The position numbers were made by a program, and so were the translations under genes. A stretch of 64,000 nucleotides of DNA from Aquila chrysaetos chrysaetos (taxonomy: Eukaryota > Chordata > Aves > Accipitriformes > Accipitridae), in contig NC_044019.1 of NCBI RefSeq assembly GCF_900496995.4, positions 5,243,501-5,307,500 on the forward strand, given 5' to 3'. The notes below the pieces were generated by a model, which saw only the letters and a program-made list of their open reading frames with translations, ran no database searches and was not told the origin of the DNA. This document shows, piece by piece, positions 1-23,166 of this stretch. Within the stretch, counting starts at the first letter, position 1. Every line of letters starts with the position of its first letter.

Positions 1-721
1 TAGGAACTGCCTCCTGAGCTCGGCTGGGTCCCCTCCCCAGGAGCTGAGCACCTGTACTGGGGACAGGGAGCAGGACTGCCTGGGTCAATGAAACACCTCC
101 CACAACCCTTGTCTGTGTGAACACTGGAAGTCGGAAGTAGCACAGTAATCTCATTTATCCAGGGCAGTAGGGGACTAGGACATCCCAGATAAGAACAGGT
201 CCTACAGACACGGTGAGGAGGGAGACAAATCCAGCAAGCGGCTCTGGGGAATCCAGGTCAGGTTATTGGCTTCAGCTCAGGGGAAGCTGTGCAAGACACC
301 TGATAGCTCCATGCCAAGACAAGCATACAACTCAGCACCCCGTAGACAGAGAAGCTTATTAGCTCAGGCACAGCACGGCACTGCCCGCAGCTCGGATGAC
401 TGCCGCGCAGCTCTTAGCTAGCAGCACCTATTTCCTAATGCCAACAGAATCGGACTCACACCCCCAGCACCCTGGCTGCAGCAAAGGGCACGGACTTTGG
501 GCTGTTGAATGCCCCAGGTAACTGCTCCCTGCGAGGCAAGGGAGAGGGGAAATTCCACTCAAGTCCTAGGATGAAAAGGGGTTGGGACGCATTTGTTTTG
601 GGGCAGCATGTATTGAACAATAACCAAAATATGGTTCACTGGGGGTTATGTCAAAGGAAAGTCACATCAGTTCCCAAGAGCAGCAGCAGGATGAGAAGCC
701 TTTACTAAGTACTGACTGTAC

Positions 722-3700
722 CTGCCAGTGTGTAAAGAAACTGTTCCTCTCCTTGCTCTGTCTGGTTTTTCCTGTTGTCCAGAACCTTCTTGACTGTGTC
801 CATAAGGCCAAATGTGTGGGCAACGTTGTTCAAGACAGCAGCATCTGCAAGGAAAGTGCATGGGATGAGTGCCTAGTCCCACATGTAGGACTTGGTCAGG
901 TACTCAAAAGATGCTCGTATTACACCAAAAATTTTCTGCTGCTTTTTGTAAAACTATCTCTGTTCTTTCACATGGGCTGGCTGACAAGGGCAGACCCAGC
1001 TCCCACATCCTTCTGACATCCAAGGACTAAATAATCCCATTCACATGACAAAGAAAATGAAACAGAGATGTGTCACCCAAGCAGCTCAGAATTGCTGCAA
1101 ATGAAAGCATAATTTGCAATCACAGAGATACAAACGAGATCTCCACCTACAAATCATCACCCCATGCTGCTGACAGTGTCATTAACATGCCAGCTCCACT
1201 GAAAGCTGTGCAAAATTTCTATTATAATCCACTGACTTCAATCACTCACAGCTTCCAAAAGCTGCCACCTACCAGACACAAAGATCCGCCAGCCCAATGC
1301 TAAATTAGAAAATAAAAAAAAAAAATCCTGGGTAAAATGAAGTTTGTGGCTACATGGATGTTCTCTCAGCAAGAGCATCAACAAGAGGTGCTCTCAAACC
1401 CTGTGCTCACAGGGGCATGTGCTGAACTGGATTAGGGAACTGATCCAAGTTAAAAATAACCCTAAAGAGGCGAGGGGAGTTATTTTTAACCCAGATCAGT
1501 TCCCTCATCTGGTTCAGCCCCAAAAACAGGTTTTCTGGCACAAGTGAAGACAGAATGAGAAGTGAGGGGGCAGGACCTGTTCAAGCCTGCACTGTCACGG
1601 AGAAAAGTGTTTGACTAACTCTAGTCCGAGAAGTGAATCTGGCCAGGCTTTCATGAGGGCCGGGAGCTGAGGACAGTTGCCCAATGGTCTCAGCAAGCTG
1701 CCAGGGTTATTTTGCTCAGGGAACAGGGCGGCACGTTGTGTCCTTGTGCCCCGCAGTGGTGTAAGCAAATGCACTTCACAGTCGGGCAGGCTGAGACCAC
1801 ACCCAGACCCAGCTCCCCACCTCAGCTACTGAGTGGTAACTCGCTCACCATCCTGACTCAACAGCTTTAAACGGTGGGGATGGACCCTTGTCACTTTTTT
1901 TGGCCAGCAACTGCCCTTTTCAGCATCCTTCCCCACTGCAGAGCCAGAGGCTGTGGCTCACAACCTACCCGTCATCTGGAAGGGAGACTGACCCAACCTC
2001 TGCTGGACGCCTCTTAGGACTTCTTCTATCTCCTTCTGGATGTTGCACACAACCTCTTCCATCAGCCCCACATCAGCTATTCCTTTCCAGAACATCAGCG
2101 TGTCCTCTGTCACAAGGAGAGGGAAAAAGAAGTCAACATGTACAAGCATTTGGCATTTTCCCCCACAAGGCTACCTTAAACCTTTCAGGCAAGAGTAACG
2201 TTGCAAGACGACTTCTAATTTGGCCATTGGGGTGGATATGACATGCAAAAAAAAAACCCAGAAGAAGAAAAACGGACCCAGACAGCAAATCACTAACAGG
2301 TTTTCAAGCAGCACCATGACTTCCAAGGCAACATTTCATTGCCTCTGTTCATCTTTGCAAGATGCAGAGCTTAAAATTTTTGTTTGAGGAGATTCTGCCT
2401 AAGCTTCCGTACTGATCCTAAGAGGGAAGGCAAGGCACTGCAGCCAGTGAGACACAGCCAAGCGAGCTGACAGGGTACTAACACGGGGTACTAACAAGAC
2501 ACTGCTCACTGATGGTTTCAGTCTAGCTTCAGGCTAGCAGGTGTTTACATCCTTAGCATGAATAAAAAAAAAAAAAAAGCCCCTCACTGTAACTAGTAGC
2601 AACTGATCTGGGGGATCATCCACCAGCCACAAGGCCAGGGCTGAAGTCCCCCTCTGCCTGCAGCAGTGAGGAGCTCCATTTGGCAGGGACCCTGCATGCC
2701 TGGGAAATGCTGGGATAGCCAAGGGGCTGGGGGACATCTCTGTCATTGCCTAAACTCTCCTTATTTTCAGGATTTCAGTCTCCAGAATGTAACAGGCGAG
2801 GGGAGGAGAAGAAAACACCCAACAAGCAGCCTGAGCTTACCCGAGATCTCATCCGTGTCCTTTTTCATGCCTTCCTCAGTGGCCATGGTGACGGCAGCCG
2901 TCAGAGCCGAGTTCCACTCAATCCCCTCCTCCATGCTCTCCTCTGACAGCGCGATCTGGGTGATGCTCCCTGCCAGAGAGGCAACATCAGCTCCCTCTGC
3001 GGCACCTGGAGTGCCAGCCCTGAATCCCTGCTTTGCTTTCCATCCCCTTCACCCCTCCCAGGCTCTTTTTTTTCACTCTCGTCGTCAGGTTATTTGTGCC
3101 TGGCTTCTTTCAACCAAATTAGCTAAAAGCAAATACTACTGCTTCTCATTGGAACTGTGGTTGTGAAAGGCTCTGGGGCTTCTGGAGGGAAAACCACATG
3201 CCCTCCAAAAAGCAAACTGGAGTCCTGGCATAAAAAGATCAGAAAGGGATCAGAATGAAGAAGGGAACAAATAAGCCTCAGCCCAGCCACCCTTCTCCCC
3301 TTGCATCATCAACAGGGAGCTCTGCGCCCCAGAGATGCTCTGATCTCTCAGGAAATGATGGGGTCAGGGTCCAAGCTGGTTTATAAAAAGGAAGCGGATC
3401 GGACTCAATCCTAAATTTCTGGATTGAATTTGGGACTAAGCCAATCTGCAGCCATTGTAAGGTTTTACCACGTGCTTTCCAGGAGATTCTCCTTAGCCTA
3501 TGGACAACTCTGGCATCTCACCCACCCAGGGCCTTAGAAAAATGTAACCTGCCCAGCTGAACGATGCAGTATGGTTGGGAGTAGTCTTCTCCCTTAACCT
3601 TAGCAAAGAGATCACTTTCTGCTCTGGAGCACAGGATTCGCTGAGAATTTGCAGTTGGAATGACAATCAAATCGTTTCCAGCCATCATACCCCGTTCATG

Positions 3701-6700
3701 GATGTCCAGGTGATGTGGAGCAGGCTGCTCCGGAGGAGGTCAGCATCCCTAAAGTCATTCCTGAGCATTAGCCCATCTCGTGCCTTTGTAATAGACCCTC
3801 AAATAGGAAAGACATCAGAAAACACTGTGTGAGCTCTCTCAGGTGTTTGCTCACGTGGTGACCCCAGAACAGGGATCCTTTCAAGGTGAGCCTCCCCTGG
3901 CTCCCAAGGCTGCCTCTAGTCACTGCTTAACACCAGCTGCTTTCCAGCCCTCGCATTACTGCAGAGCAGAGCACCCTGAGAGATGGTGCCGAGACCTCTC
4001 TGAGCGGACAGGAGAAGCATTTGCCTTCCCAGAAACCAGAGCAGTCTCCTAAATGGTGGGACTGCCCTGCTACGCGTGGGGAGAAGGTGTAAGGTGTGCG
4101 TGTGTGGCGTCAGCCTGATTTCATTAGTCCACGGAGGGTGAGGAGTGTCAGAGGGCAACTCCTATGGCATTGCTAACTGGTTTCCTACCGTCAGCTGATG
4201 TAGGAGTCTGCACCACGCTCTGCTGCCCCGGCACCGGTGCTCTGGCGCTGCTGATGAGGAGATCAAACTTGGTGCTTCGACACGTGTTGGTGCAAACTTT
4301 GTCGTGCTGGTAGAAGTCAATTTGCCCCGAATCCATCATCTTCCTGTGCAGGGAGTGGGGAGAGAACCAGGCTCAGCTCAAATCTCAGCCTGAAGACAAA
4401 AGGGAGTATTCCACATAGGAATGCTACAGCCATGGGAAGGACAGAGAAAGGGAGACCCAGTGCCACTCTGCAAAAAAAACATCTCCTGCAGGGCTTTCAA
4501 ATGGCAAATACAAGCCATCCCCCAGCTTCACATACAGGGCTCCAGCCCTTTTCTGCCCCCACCAGGTCCCCCAGGTGAGGCCACTTCTGTACAGGATGAG
4601 GAATCCTGCCCCTCAGACCACGGGGACAGGATCTCTGGAGGCTGCTGGCCGGGTAATGTGAGCTTCCAAGAGATGTCCTGGGGACTGCAGAGCAGACAAA
4701 ACGCCTGCTCGGGATCATGCAGCTGCAGTGACAAAGCCCTGAAGCTGGACAGAGTCAGATACCTCAGCATGATTCCTCCGAGGCGAATGGCTCTCTTCCA
4801 GTCCTTTAGGGTAGACTTCCCAGCCAGGTGAACAAAATGCTTCGGGCTGATCAGTTGGTCATTGAACTGACAACGAGATAAACAAAGGCTCAGCAAACAG
4901 GGTAATATCACTTCGGAAGACTGTATTGGGACACCCAACACATTCAGTCCACAGCTCATCTAAGCCCCGACTTTTACCCAGAAAGAGGAGCTGCTTCTCA
5001 AATTCCTACCAGCTTTGAACCCTTCAGTGCAGCAAAACTTATAACTCCAGAACAGGTATCTTTGCAGAGATGACCTGCCAGCCATTGGCATTCGAACCAC
5101 ACAGCTCTAGCCAGGAACAGCCCTGAAGGCTTTCATATGAAGCACGAACCAAGTTAGCTCCTTCTGTGAGCATGTACAGTCATCTTGCAGATCATCACGG
5201 AAGACTCCCGTTACATCAAATAGCCGAGCAACATCTAGCTGACACAGGTATTCACTCAGGCATCTGTTCTGTCCTGCTCCAGTGACTAAGATAGTTCCCA
5301 TTGAGGGTCAGCAACAGAGCACTCTCACCGCAGCAGCACACAGGGACTCAGCCTCAGCGCATCAGCCGTTACATTACCACACTCTCAAATGGAAAAAGTA
5401 ACAGCAAGATTTCTCTTGATGCAACCTGCTCACTGAGGGAGTGACAGGAGTGGAGTATCAGGACACCGGGGGAAACAAACAAGGAAGAAGAGCTCTGGCA
5501 GATCTCAGTATACATCCCCTGCCTGCCTTCAGCTCCAAGTCCCTCATCAAGTGCCAAATACGACTCCGAAATACAACGTGGGTGATAGGCCTTTACTCCT
5601 TAACCCACTCTTCCCCGGCTTCTCCCCATGCTAAAAACAACTTTAGCACTAACAATCCAGCACACTGCAAAGGCAAAGTTTGAAAGATGAAATGCAAAAA
5701 GAAAGTCCGGTGGAGGTCAAGCGCCAGACCTTGAGAGCAGAGAAGGAATCCACTGCAAAAACTCCCTTACCTTTACACACTTGACATTAATTCCGGGACA
5801 GACAAACTTCTTCCAGAGCAGGATGGCTTTGCTCTCCCCGCAGGTGATGGGATAGGCGATCTCGATTTCCTCGTTCGTTTCAATGGTGCTGGGGTCTGAG
5901 AGAGGAAGGGGCGAAAATGAAACTTTTCACCCAAGAAGCTCAAATCCCACGAGGCAGGAGCTGAAAGCTCACAGGTTGCGAGACCTACACTGAGGATGCC
6001 AAAAGAAGGACCGTTCCCAGTCCAGGATCAGTCCTGCCTTAGTCTTCTCCAATTACTAGCTCTAACAGCAACTGTCATCTGCTTTTTAATATAGCAACAC
6101 TCAAAATGAAGCTCATCTATCAGGAGAACATGGGATCGGAAATCCAACAAATCTGTAAGGGGGGAGCGGTCAATGAGAACAATCTTTGTGGAAAGCACAG
6201 ATATCTCTCAGATTTCTTGGAGCTCTGGTATCTCTTTAGCAGAGATATCAGATATTTACTGATAATATATTCTCTTCACAGGCAGAGTTTCTGCTAATAC
6301 TGCCAAAAGACCCACACCCACACAGGAAGCAGAACACTAGTTAAGATCTAGTGACAGCACCTAATGACAGGAGCCTTCTCCCACATACTCCTCAGGATGG
6401 CAGGGAGCACTCAGAGCCAACCTGCTCGGTTCTTCTGAACATCCAACCCAAACTGTCAGGCTTTTCGTTCAGCAAAGAGCCACCAATCAGAGTCTGATGC
6501 CTCAGCCAGTGCAGACACAACTGCCATCCTTATAACCATCATTCCTGCCTGCTAGTGTCGCACACCAAGTCTAGGGTGAAATCTCGGCTCCCCTGGACCC
6601 CGTGGGAGCCCTTACCATTCATTGCAGGAGAGCCAGGATCTCAGTTCCAGGACTTTGAGACCAAGCAGTAACAGCAGACTCTTAGTCCAGAGTATGCCCA

Positions 6701-8083
6701 GCCCCTGCACCCACATCCATGCCTGGGAAACAGCATCTGCAGGGGCAGAGCCAGAAGGAAGCCCAGCGAACTGGAGACACCAGCTCAGCGGCGACCAGCC
6801 CTGCAGAGGAGGGGATTCTGCCCACGCCAAGCGGGAACTCACCGATCCCTTCTTCTAGCTTGTGGATGGTGTGGGTTTCAACGGCCACTACGGCGGCGCT
6901 GGCCTCAGAGCCCTCTTGGTAAATCCTGTTGTGAAAGCAGCCATCCATAAACAAACTGTATAAATCATGGGAAATTAAGATTCATAGCACGGGGTTAAAA
7001 ATTCAGTTCGTTTCCTTCTTGCTTGTCCTCCAGGGACATGGATTTCGTTTGATACAATTTCAGTCACAGGCATTTTTTTGGCACATACAAAAATATGATA
7101 ATAATCCCAAGGACCAAAACACGCAGAGGCGTTCCCAGTCCTGTCATTGCACCCTCCACATTGGCAGCGCCACTGAAGCAGCTCTGCAGCGCGCTTCCCT
7201 GTGCCTTCTCCTCTGGTTTCTGATACAGGCAGTTACCCACGACAACAGGAAGCAGAGCTCAATGCCCCAGGATTTCCCTTCCAGCCCTGTGTGACACTGC
7301 AGCAGGGGTGATCACGCAGGGAAGAGTCACTGTCAGGCCTACAGCCACCCTGCTCTGCGAGTATTATCAAACTGGAGCCAGTATATTTACGTCCTGATTG
7401 ATCCAGAGTTAAGGTGAAGTGCCTGGTGGCAGCCCCTTCTCCGCAGCAGCTGCCAGGGGACCACAAAATTCCCTCTAACATCCCAGCTTCATTGTCTTTT
7501 AGAGGAGGATTATTTTAGGGGAAGGCTGGCACAGAGGCATATGCGGATCTGGACCCACGGGCACAGACCACCACGTACAGCAGCTGCAGTGTGGCAACAA
7601 CCCACCCTGGGGCCAGAGAGGGAAGAGGGAGACTGGGAGGATGCGTGGCCGGGGCAGCACCGTGACCACCTCGCTGCCTCCCCACTGCCACGGCCATCGC
7701 CGGGCTGCCGTGATCCAGAGATAGCATCGCGCGGACACGTCCCCGCAGGACAATTTCAGTCCTTGGAGGCCCCGTGACAGCCACACACACAAAAGCTTTT
7801 TTGCCTTGTATTTTTCTCTCTACCGTGCGTGGCACAAAACCGATGCAGACCTGGAAAACGCAGAGACACTTGGTCCCCGCACCACGAAAACCTGCAGAGA
7901 ACCCCCCCACGTCCCACCCCGCACCTCCCAGACACACCAGTACCATCCAACTCACCCTTGCTGCACCGGCTGAAGCTGCAAGATCACTTGGGTTTTGGTA
8001 TCCTCCGGGTTCTCCCCTTCGTTTCCGTCACTTGGTACAACCACCACATCACCCACAGGGACGCTCACTTCGGCATTCGCCAT
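722..8083 (-). CDS. GMEB1: GMEB1, glucocorticoid modulatory element-binding protein 1 (3' part off the window)
   Basis: Nuclear SAND-domain DNA-binding protein that recognises the glucocorticoid modulatory element and tunes steroid-receptor transcription. Coding exons on the minus strand, in transcript order: 8083-7956 (start ATG 8083-8081), 6955-6843, 5895-5771, 4866-4763, 4343-4189, 2969-2841, 2106-1969 and 844-722. All have AG/GT borders and consistent phases, giving about 338 codons. The N-terminus reads MANAEVSVPVGDVVVV. The SAND domain runs over exons 3-5, with KFNDQLISPKHFVHLAGKS and the DNA-contacting KDWK in STLKDWKRAIRL, then CRSTKFDLLISSARAP. Exons 7-8 encode the helical DTLMFWKGIADVGLMEEVV region. 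Human GMEB1 is roughly 570 aa, so the C-terminal coiled coil and Gln/Ser/Thr-rich part (over 200 residues) must lie left of position 1. The 5' side of the coding-start exon extends to 8122, and a noncoding first exon lies at 9843 to about 9985. GMEB2 is the only close alternative; the sequence fits GMEB1 better and the neighbours agree. Confidence 0.95.
1421..1517 (-). repeat. 97-bp near-perfect hairpin in GMEB1 intron 7
   Basis: An inverted repeat with arms of about 40 bases (GCTGAAC...GTTAAAAATAAC and its complement) and a loop of about 15 bases (around 1462-1476). Mismatches are few and opposite one another (2x2, 1x1 and 3x3 internal loops), giving a pre-miRNA-sized, pre-miRNA-shaped fold in either strand's transcript. 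It lies in the intron between coding exons 7 and 8 of GMEB1. It could be a microRNA precursor or a small palindromic DNA-transposon relic. Confidence 0.75.
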
Positions 8084-9842
8084 CTCTCACATGAAGCCCG
8101 GCGGTGGCGGGGTGCCGCGGTGCTGCAGAGGGCAAAGCAGAGGCAGGTCTGTTCCGCGGCAGCACCGCTGCCTGTGCAGGGAGAGGGACAGGCAGCGGCG
8201 TGTAAGCATGATCGCCCAGTCCCGCCGCAGCAAAGGCCGGGCTAGCGGGGACCGAGGGGCCGGCAGAGCAAAGCTCCGGTTCCAAAGAGGGGACCAGGCA
8301 TTTTAAATTCACCACCAGAGAGAGATGGCAAGCGCCTGTCAACACACAGGAGGATTTCTCCTCCCCTCTTGATCACGATAGCTGGGAACATCTCATCCGA
8401 CGACACAAAACCGACACAGGCAGATCCCCCCAGTGCCATCCCACTCATAACTTCCCGAGCCGGCAGCAGCCGGCGGCTCTCCCCGGCCCCGCAGGCTGAC
8501 GCCGGCCGAGCGAACCCACACTGTGGGTTTTGGTGAGAGCACGAGAAGGTTTTCCAAGCTTCTCCCCCTCCGGCTGGCAGCGCTTCCAGCCGCCCTTGGG
8601 ATGCTCTGATCCCTCGCTACCAGGAACGTGCCCGGGACCGACCCTTCCCGCTGCACGCGGGCTGCAGAGAAGCCAGTATTCCCGGCGGCAGAGGTGCGGT
8701 GTCGCAGGAGATCCTCGCAGGGGGGTCACCGAGCTGTTCCCTACCGCTACGCAGGGAGGAATAAAAGTGGTTTTGTTACTGCCGTGGGGCTGGAGTTCAG
8801 CCCCGTGCGCCAGGCGTGGGTCAGGGTCACCCCCCCACCCACTCCCCCCTGGGAGCTTTTGGGGAAGCGCTTGTGTCCAGAGGGGACCCCCAGCGGGTGA
8901 CGGTGCGCTGGGTGGCCCACAGCTGGGACAAGCCAGGGGACGCGCACCCCCCCCACGGGTGACTGGGCCTCCCTCCTCGGTCACGTCTTCACCCGCTCGG
9001 GGCTGGTGGCGCAGGCCAGACCCCCCCCCCCGCTCCGGGGCAGCGCTCCCCGGTGATGCTCCCCCGGGACCCCCCGCGGCGGGACGGCGGCGGGGCCGCG
9101 GCTTCCTCAGGATTTCCGGCATGGCGCTGGGGGCGGGGGGCACCGCCGGGAGATGGAGAAACCCCGGCGGTGACCGCTGACCGGCTCCGGCCCGCGGGCC
9201 GAGGCCTGGCCTCGGCGAGGGGGGGATGGTAGACGAGGACCCCGGGCAGGGTGAGGCGCCGGTGGGGCCCCCCCCAGGGCCGCGGGAGCAGCACGGCCCC
9301 CGCCCCCCCCAAGGAACCCCGAGGCCCCGGTGGGGGCCGCTGGCCCTCGCTAGGCCGAGGGGAGGCCCCGACCCCCCCCCCCCCCGCGGCGGGAAGGGGT
9401 CACCCCGGAGGGCGGGGGTCGCCGAGGCGAGGGGTCAGAGGTCAGCGCTCCCCACAAGGCCTCCGAGGCGAGGGGTCAGGGGTCAAGGGCGGCCGGGGAG
9501 GGGGGGGGGGGGCCGAGACGCAGCCCCCCCCCCCCCCCCGGCGGCGCGCGGCGGCGGGGCGGGGCTGCCCGGGGGGGGGGGTGTGGCCTTCCCCCCTCCC
9601 CCTCTTCCCCCCCCCCTCCCGCGGGCGGACGCAGCGGCGCGGCCCCCCCCCCCCACCCCCCCCCCCCGCGGCGCGCGACGTCCGCCCTCGCGGCGGCGGC
9701 ACGTACAGCGACGCGCGCTGGGGCGCCCCCCTCCTCCCCTCCCCTCCCTTCGCCGGCGGGCCGGGCCGGGTCCCCTCCCGCCCCGCCCCGCCGCCGCCTG
9801 GCCCCTCCCGGCTCCCGTAGCGCGGCGCCGGCCGGCCCTTAC

Positions 9843-9985
9843 CGTCGCCGAGCGGCCGAGTCCGGGGGCTGAGAGAAGGGGGAGGGGGGACGGGGGGGGG
9901 AGGGAGGGAAACGGGCCGGGCAGAAGGGAGCATGCGCAGTAGCCGCCGCGGCCTCGGCCGCCAGCACTTCCGGCCGCCGCCTGCC
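9843..9985 (-). promoter_or_regulatory. GMEB1: GMEB1 noncoding first exon and promoter
   Basis: A minus-strand splice donor (GTAAGG, plus positions 9837-9842) ends a short GC-rich exon that would join the coding-start exon at its acceptor (exon border 8122). An NRF1-type GCATGCGCA lies at 9930-9938 and an ETS-type ACTTCCGG at 9966-9973. There is no TATA box. This is a typical CpG-island housekeeping promoter. The exact start site is inferred. Confidence 0.65.
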
Positions 9986-10404
9986 TTAAAGGGGCCGACG
10001 ACGATCGACGACGGCGGCGCCGTGCTGCCCCCTAGCGGCGGTCGGTGGCACCGCCCCGCGGCTTCGCCCCCCCGCGAGGCCGGGACAGGAGTGGGGGCCA
10101 CGGGTGGGGGGGGAAGCGGTACCGGACACCCCCGGCCCCGCCCGGGGGCTCCGTACCCCCACGGCGGGTCCGTCGCCAGCTCCCACAGGTCCCCCCCCGG
10201 GGGCATCCGAGACCGTCCGCAGCCCCGCTTCGGGGGCTCCGCGTCCCCTAGACCCTGAGCGAGGTCCCGTCCCCCCCCCCGCGCCCCGCCCGGCCTGCCC
10301 GGTACTCCCCCCCACGCTGGCCCGGCCGAGCCCCCCCGCTCCCCCCGGCCGCGCCGCGCCCGCTCCTTCCCCGCCGGGCCGTGCCGGTTGACTGACAGCG
10401 AGGC

Positions 10405-10537
10405 GGCCCAATGGCGGCGCGGGGCCGGGCGGCGGCAGCCAATGGGCGCGGCGGGGCGGGCGCTGGGCGGTGGGCGCGGCGGGGCCGCCGGCGGCGGCGG
10501 CGGCGGCGGCGGGAGGAGGAGGAGGAGGAGGAGGAGG
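10405..10537 (+). promoter_or_regulatory. Promoter and 5' leader of the DCBLD-like gene
   Basis: Two CCAAT boxes (about 10408-10412 and 10439-10443) sit about 100-130 bases upstream of the signal-peptide ATG. They are followed by a GGC/GAG repeat leader. No TATA box is visible. The CCAAT spacing suggests transcription starts between about 10460 and 10530, which favours the ATG at 10538 over the in-frame upstream ATG at 10442. Confidence 0.5.
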
Positions 10538-20814
<10,277 letters not shown>

Positions 20815-21480
20815 AGCTGCGAGGGGAGGACGGAGCCCAGCGGCACTGTCCCGGGGTGGGGCGGGGATACCGTGCTCCGAACGTGAACCTTACCGGGCGT
20901 CCCAGGGGGGTGAATCTTTTCTAAGAACAATCAATCCTATTTAAATACATATATATATATATCTATATATCTGTCTATATGTACACCTGAACCTTAACGC
21001 CGCCGCTCCCGCGTGCTTTCACCCCGCGAGCGAACTATCTCTACACGATCTCGCCTACCGCTCGTCTACCCTTCACGCTTCCTGGGGCGCCGGAACAAGC
21101 GGTTACCGGCGACCCCTACTTCAAAAATTGTGCTTCCGAAATCTCTTGATGTCGATTCCGCGGGGGCGGCCATAAGACCCCCCCGTGCCACGCACGGCAG
21201 AAGCCCTTTTTAAAGCTGCGCTTCCGCCCCGCCGGCACCGGAAAGCGCCAGGGTACTTCCTAGATCACGGCGAGGGGCCCTTCACATCCGAAGGACACTG
21301 CCCGAATCCCAGTTCGTCCTCTCTTTCTCTCTCTCTTTCACGTTTCTTTCCCGTATTTCTGCGTTTTTTTCCCCCCAAAATGCCGTTTCCCCGCCTCGCT
21401 GGCCTCCCAGCGATATGCAAATCGCGCGAGGCATGCTGGGGCGCCTCCCCGCCGCGCCTTCACCGAGGACGCGAGGGGGC
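20815..21480 (+). other. Receptor 3' UTR and short gap to TAF12
   Basis: After the stop at 20812-20814 comes GC-rich 3' UTR, then an AT island at 20930-20985 with a (TA)n/(CTATATAT) microsatellite. No canonical AATAAA is visible; weak variants near 20935-20950 may serve for 3'-end formation. The DNA then becomes the GC-rich upstream region of TAF12, including a CT-rich tract near 21315-21350. The two genes are in tandem with under 1 kb between them. Confidence 0.5.
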
Positions 21481-21484
21481 GCCT

Positions 21485-21660
21485 TTGGGCGGCGCGCATG
21501 CGCAGCCACCTTCCCTCCGGATTGGCGGCACTGTAGCCCGATAAGCGTTTCCGGGTGGCGGCGGGCGGTGCCCCCGGAAGGGCTCGGGGGTGCGCGGTGG
21601 AGGGAGCGCAGCCGGCCGCGGTGCCTCGGTCCGCCCGCGGGTCATGGGGAGGTACGGGAC
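21485..21660 (+). promoter_or_regulatory. TAF12: TAF12 promoter and first exon
   Basis: A palindromic NRF1 site GCGCATGCGCA lies at about 21494-21504 in a CpG island (about 21.2-22.1 kb). A candidate noncoding first exon ends at 21651 with donor GTACGG. There is no TATA box. Transcription probably starts between about 21530 and 21600. The short ATG at 21644 would be an upstream ORF only if it is spliced through. Confidence 0.55.
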
Positions 21661-23019
21661 GGCGGCGGGGCCGCTCGGAGGTCGGGGGGGTGTCTTTTCC
21701 CCGGTGGTGGGAGGCTCCGGTTGGTTTACACCGGTTTTTACGGCCTAAAATACGGAGGGACCCGGGAGGGAGCCCGGGGGTGGGCGCGGTAGGCCGTGCC
21801 CCAGCGCTTCCCGGGATGGGCCAGGCCTGTAGCCGGTGTTCCAACCGCTCGCCCGTGTGGCGGTCAGCAGCCGGGGCGGGGGAGGCGAGGGATGGACCCC
21901 GGGGCCTGAGGGGCGATCCTCCCCCCCCGCCGCAGCCCTGACAGGCTGGGCCCGGCCCGGTGCGGGACGGTGTTGGCTCCGGGCGGCTGTCGGTGACCTT
22001 GGCTCTTCCCGACGGCTTTCACCGCGGTTCCCCGGCAGCCCCTGGAAACGTTTAATATGGGGAGGTTCCGTTCGGTCCTGTAACGGTGTTCCCCGTGGGC
22101 AGTCGTGGGGCTGGTGACCTCTTTAAGCTGGTGGCTGGGAAGATGCTGGAAGAAAAACTCTTACGAGCGGCGTGCGTGGAGCTGTCGCCTCTCTAGATGG
22201 CAAGTGTCGGTGCTTCGGGGGTAGAATGCAAAGCTGGAAGCTGTGCGTCGGGGAGGAAATGAGGTTTGAGTTACCCTTCAGCAGCTAACAAACACATCTG
22301 GGGGGACAAAAAAAGGACTTTCTTACTGGTTTCCTTGTAGCTAGTGCACCCAATGGATAAGTGCTTGTAACAGGTGCTTCCTCTGGCAGCGTAAGGGAGG
22401 GCTTTGTTTCGCATTTATAATAACTAAAGCAAAACCCAAGAACTTTACCAGTTTTCTCTATTAACAATAAAGAGATGCCTGGACCGTACAGTCCTTCGCA
22501 AACCTATTTAAATACTTGGTGAAAATCATTATGTCTTAATGGAAGCAGGAGCCCCCTGAGCACTCCAGGGAGTGCGCTGAAGGTTGGTTTGGCTTTAACG
22601 TAGGCTTTAATTACAGCTGTAACCCTGTGTGTAGTACCACCGCTTATGAGTTACAGCGGATCACTGAAAGTAGTGGTGCTAATTGCGGCCACCAGACCTA
22701 CTGCTGCCACAGAGGGAGGCTGCTGTTGCAGAGGTCCAGGCTCACCTCCACGTTGCTGCTGACAGCAGATACCAAGATACTCTGTCTTCTAACAGAAAAA
22801 GGGAATTTGACTAAACTTCTGCTCCCACGTCAGGATCCTGGGAGATGCCTCATCCTCTGCAGCACTGTACGCTCGCGTGGTGATCGTGTAATATCTTCTA
22901 TATAGATAAACCCTCTTGCGCCGTAGTAAGGACAACGCGTGCTCTCTTGTGTGAAACTGTTTCCTCTCACGATCTTATTATAGAGTGGGTGATACGAAAA
23001 ATATCTGGTATTCCTGTAG

Positions 23020-23166
23020 GAATGAGAGTTATATGGAAGAGGAGGAAGCGAGAGTAGGTTAACGCTGACTGCTGACGTACTGGGAAGGCTTTGGAAAATG
23101 GCCTCTCCGTTCGCTGGCCCCACAGCGGTTGCTGATGTAATTAAAGATCTAGACACTCAGATAGCT
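23020..23166 (+). CDS. TAF12: TAF12 upstream coding exon (N-terminal extension isoform)
   Basis: An ATG at 23098 in a good context (AAAATGG) opens 23 codons, MASPFAGPTAVADVIKDLDT then QIA, ending at the donor GTAAGT (23167). A plausible acceptor (TTCCTGTAG, ending at 23019) precedes it. The exon ends in phase 0. The next TAF12 exon begins at 25048, also in phase 0, and is open for 28 codons (LIGLGPHNPKKKQDLDKLYD...) before the usual start Met at 25132. Splicing would therefore add 51 residues to the standard TAF12. The standard annotation treats this leader as untranslated; whether the long form is made is inference. Confidence 0.55.
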
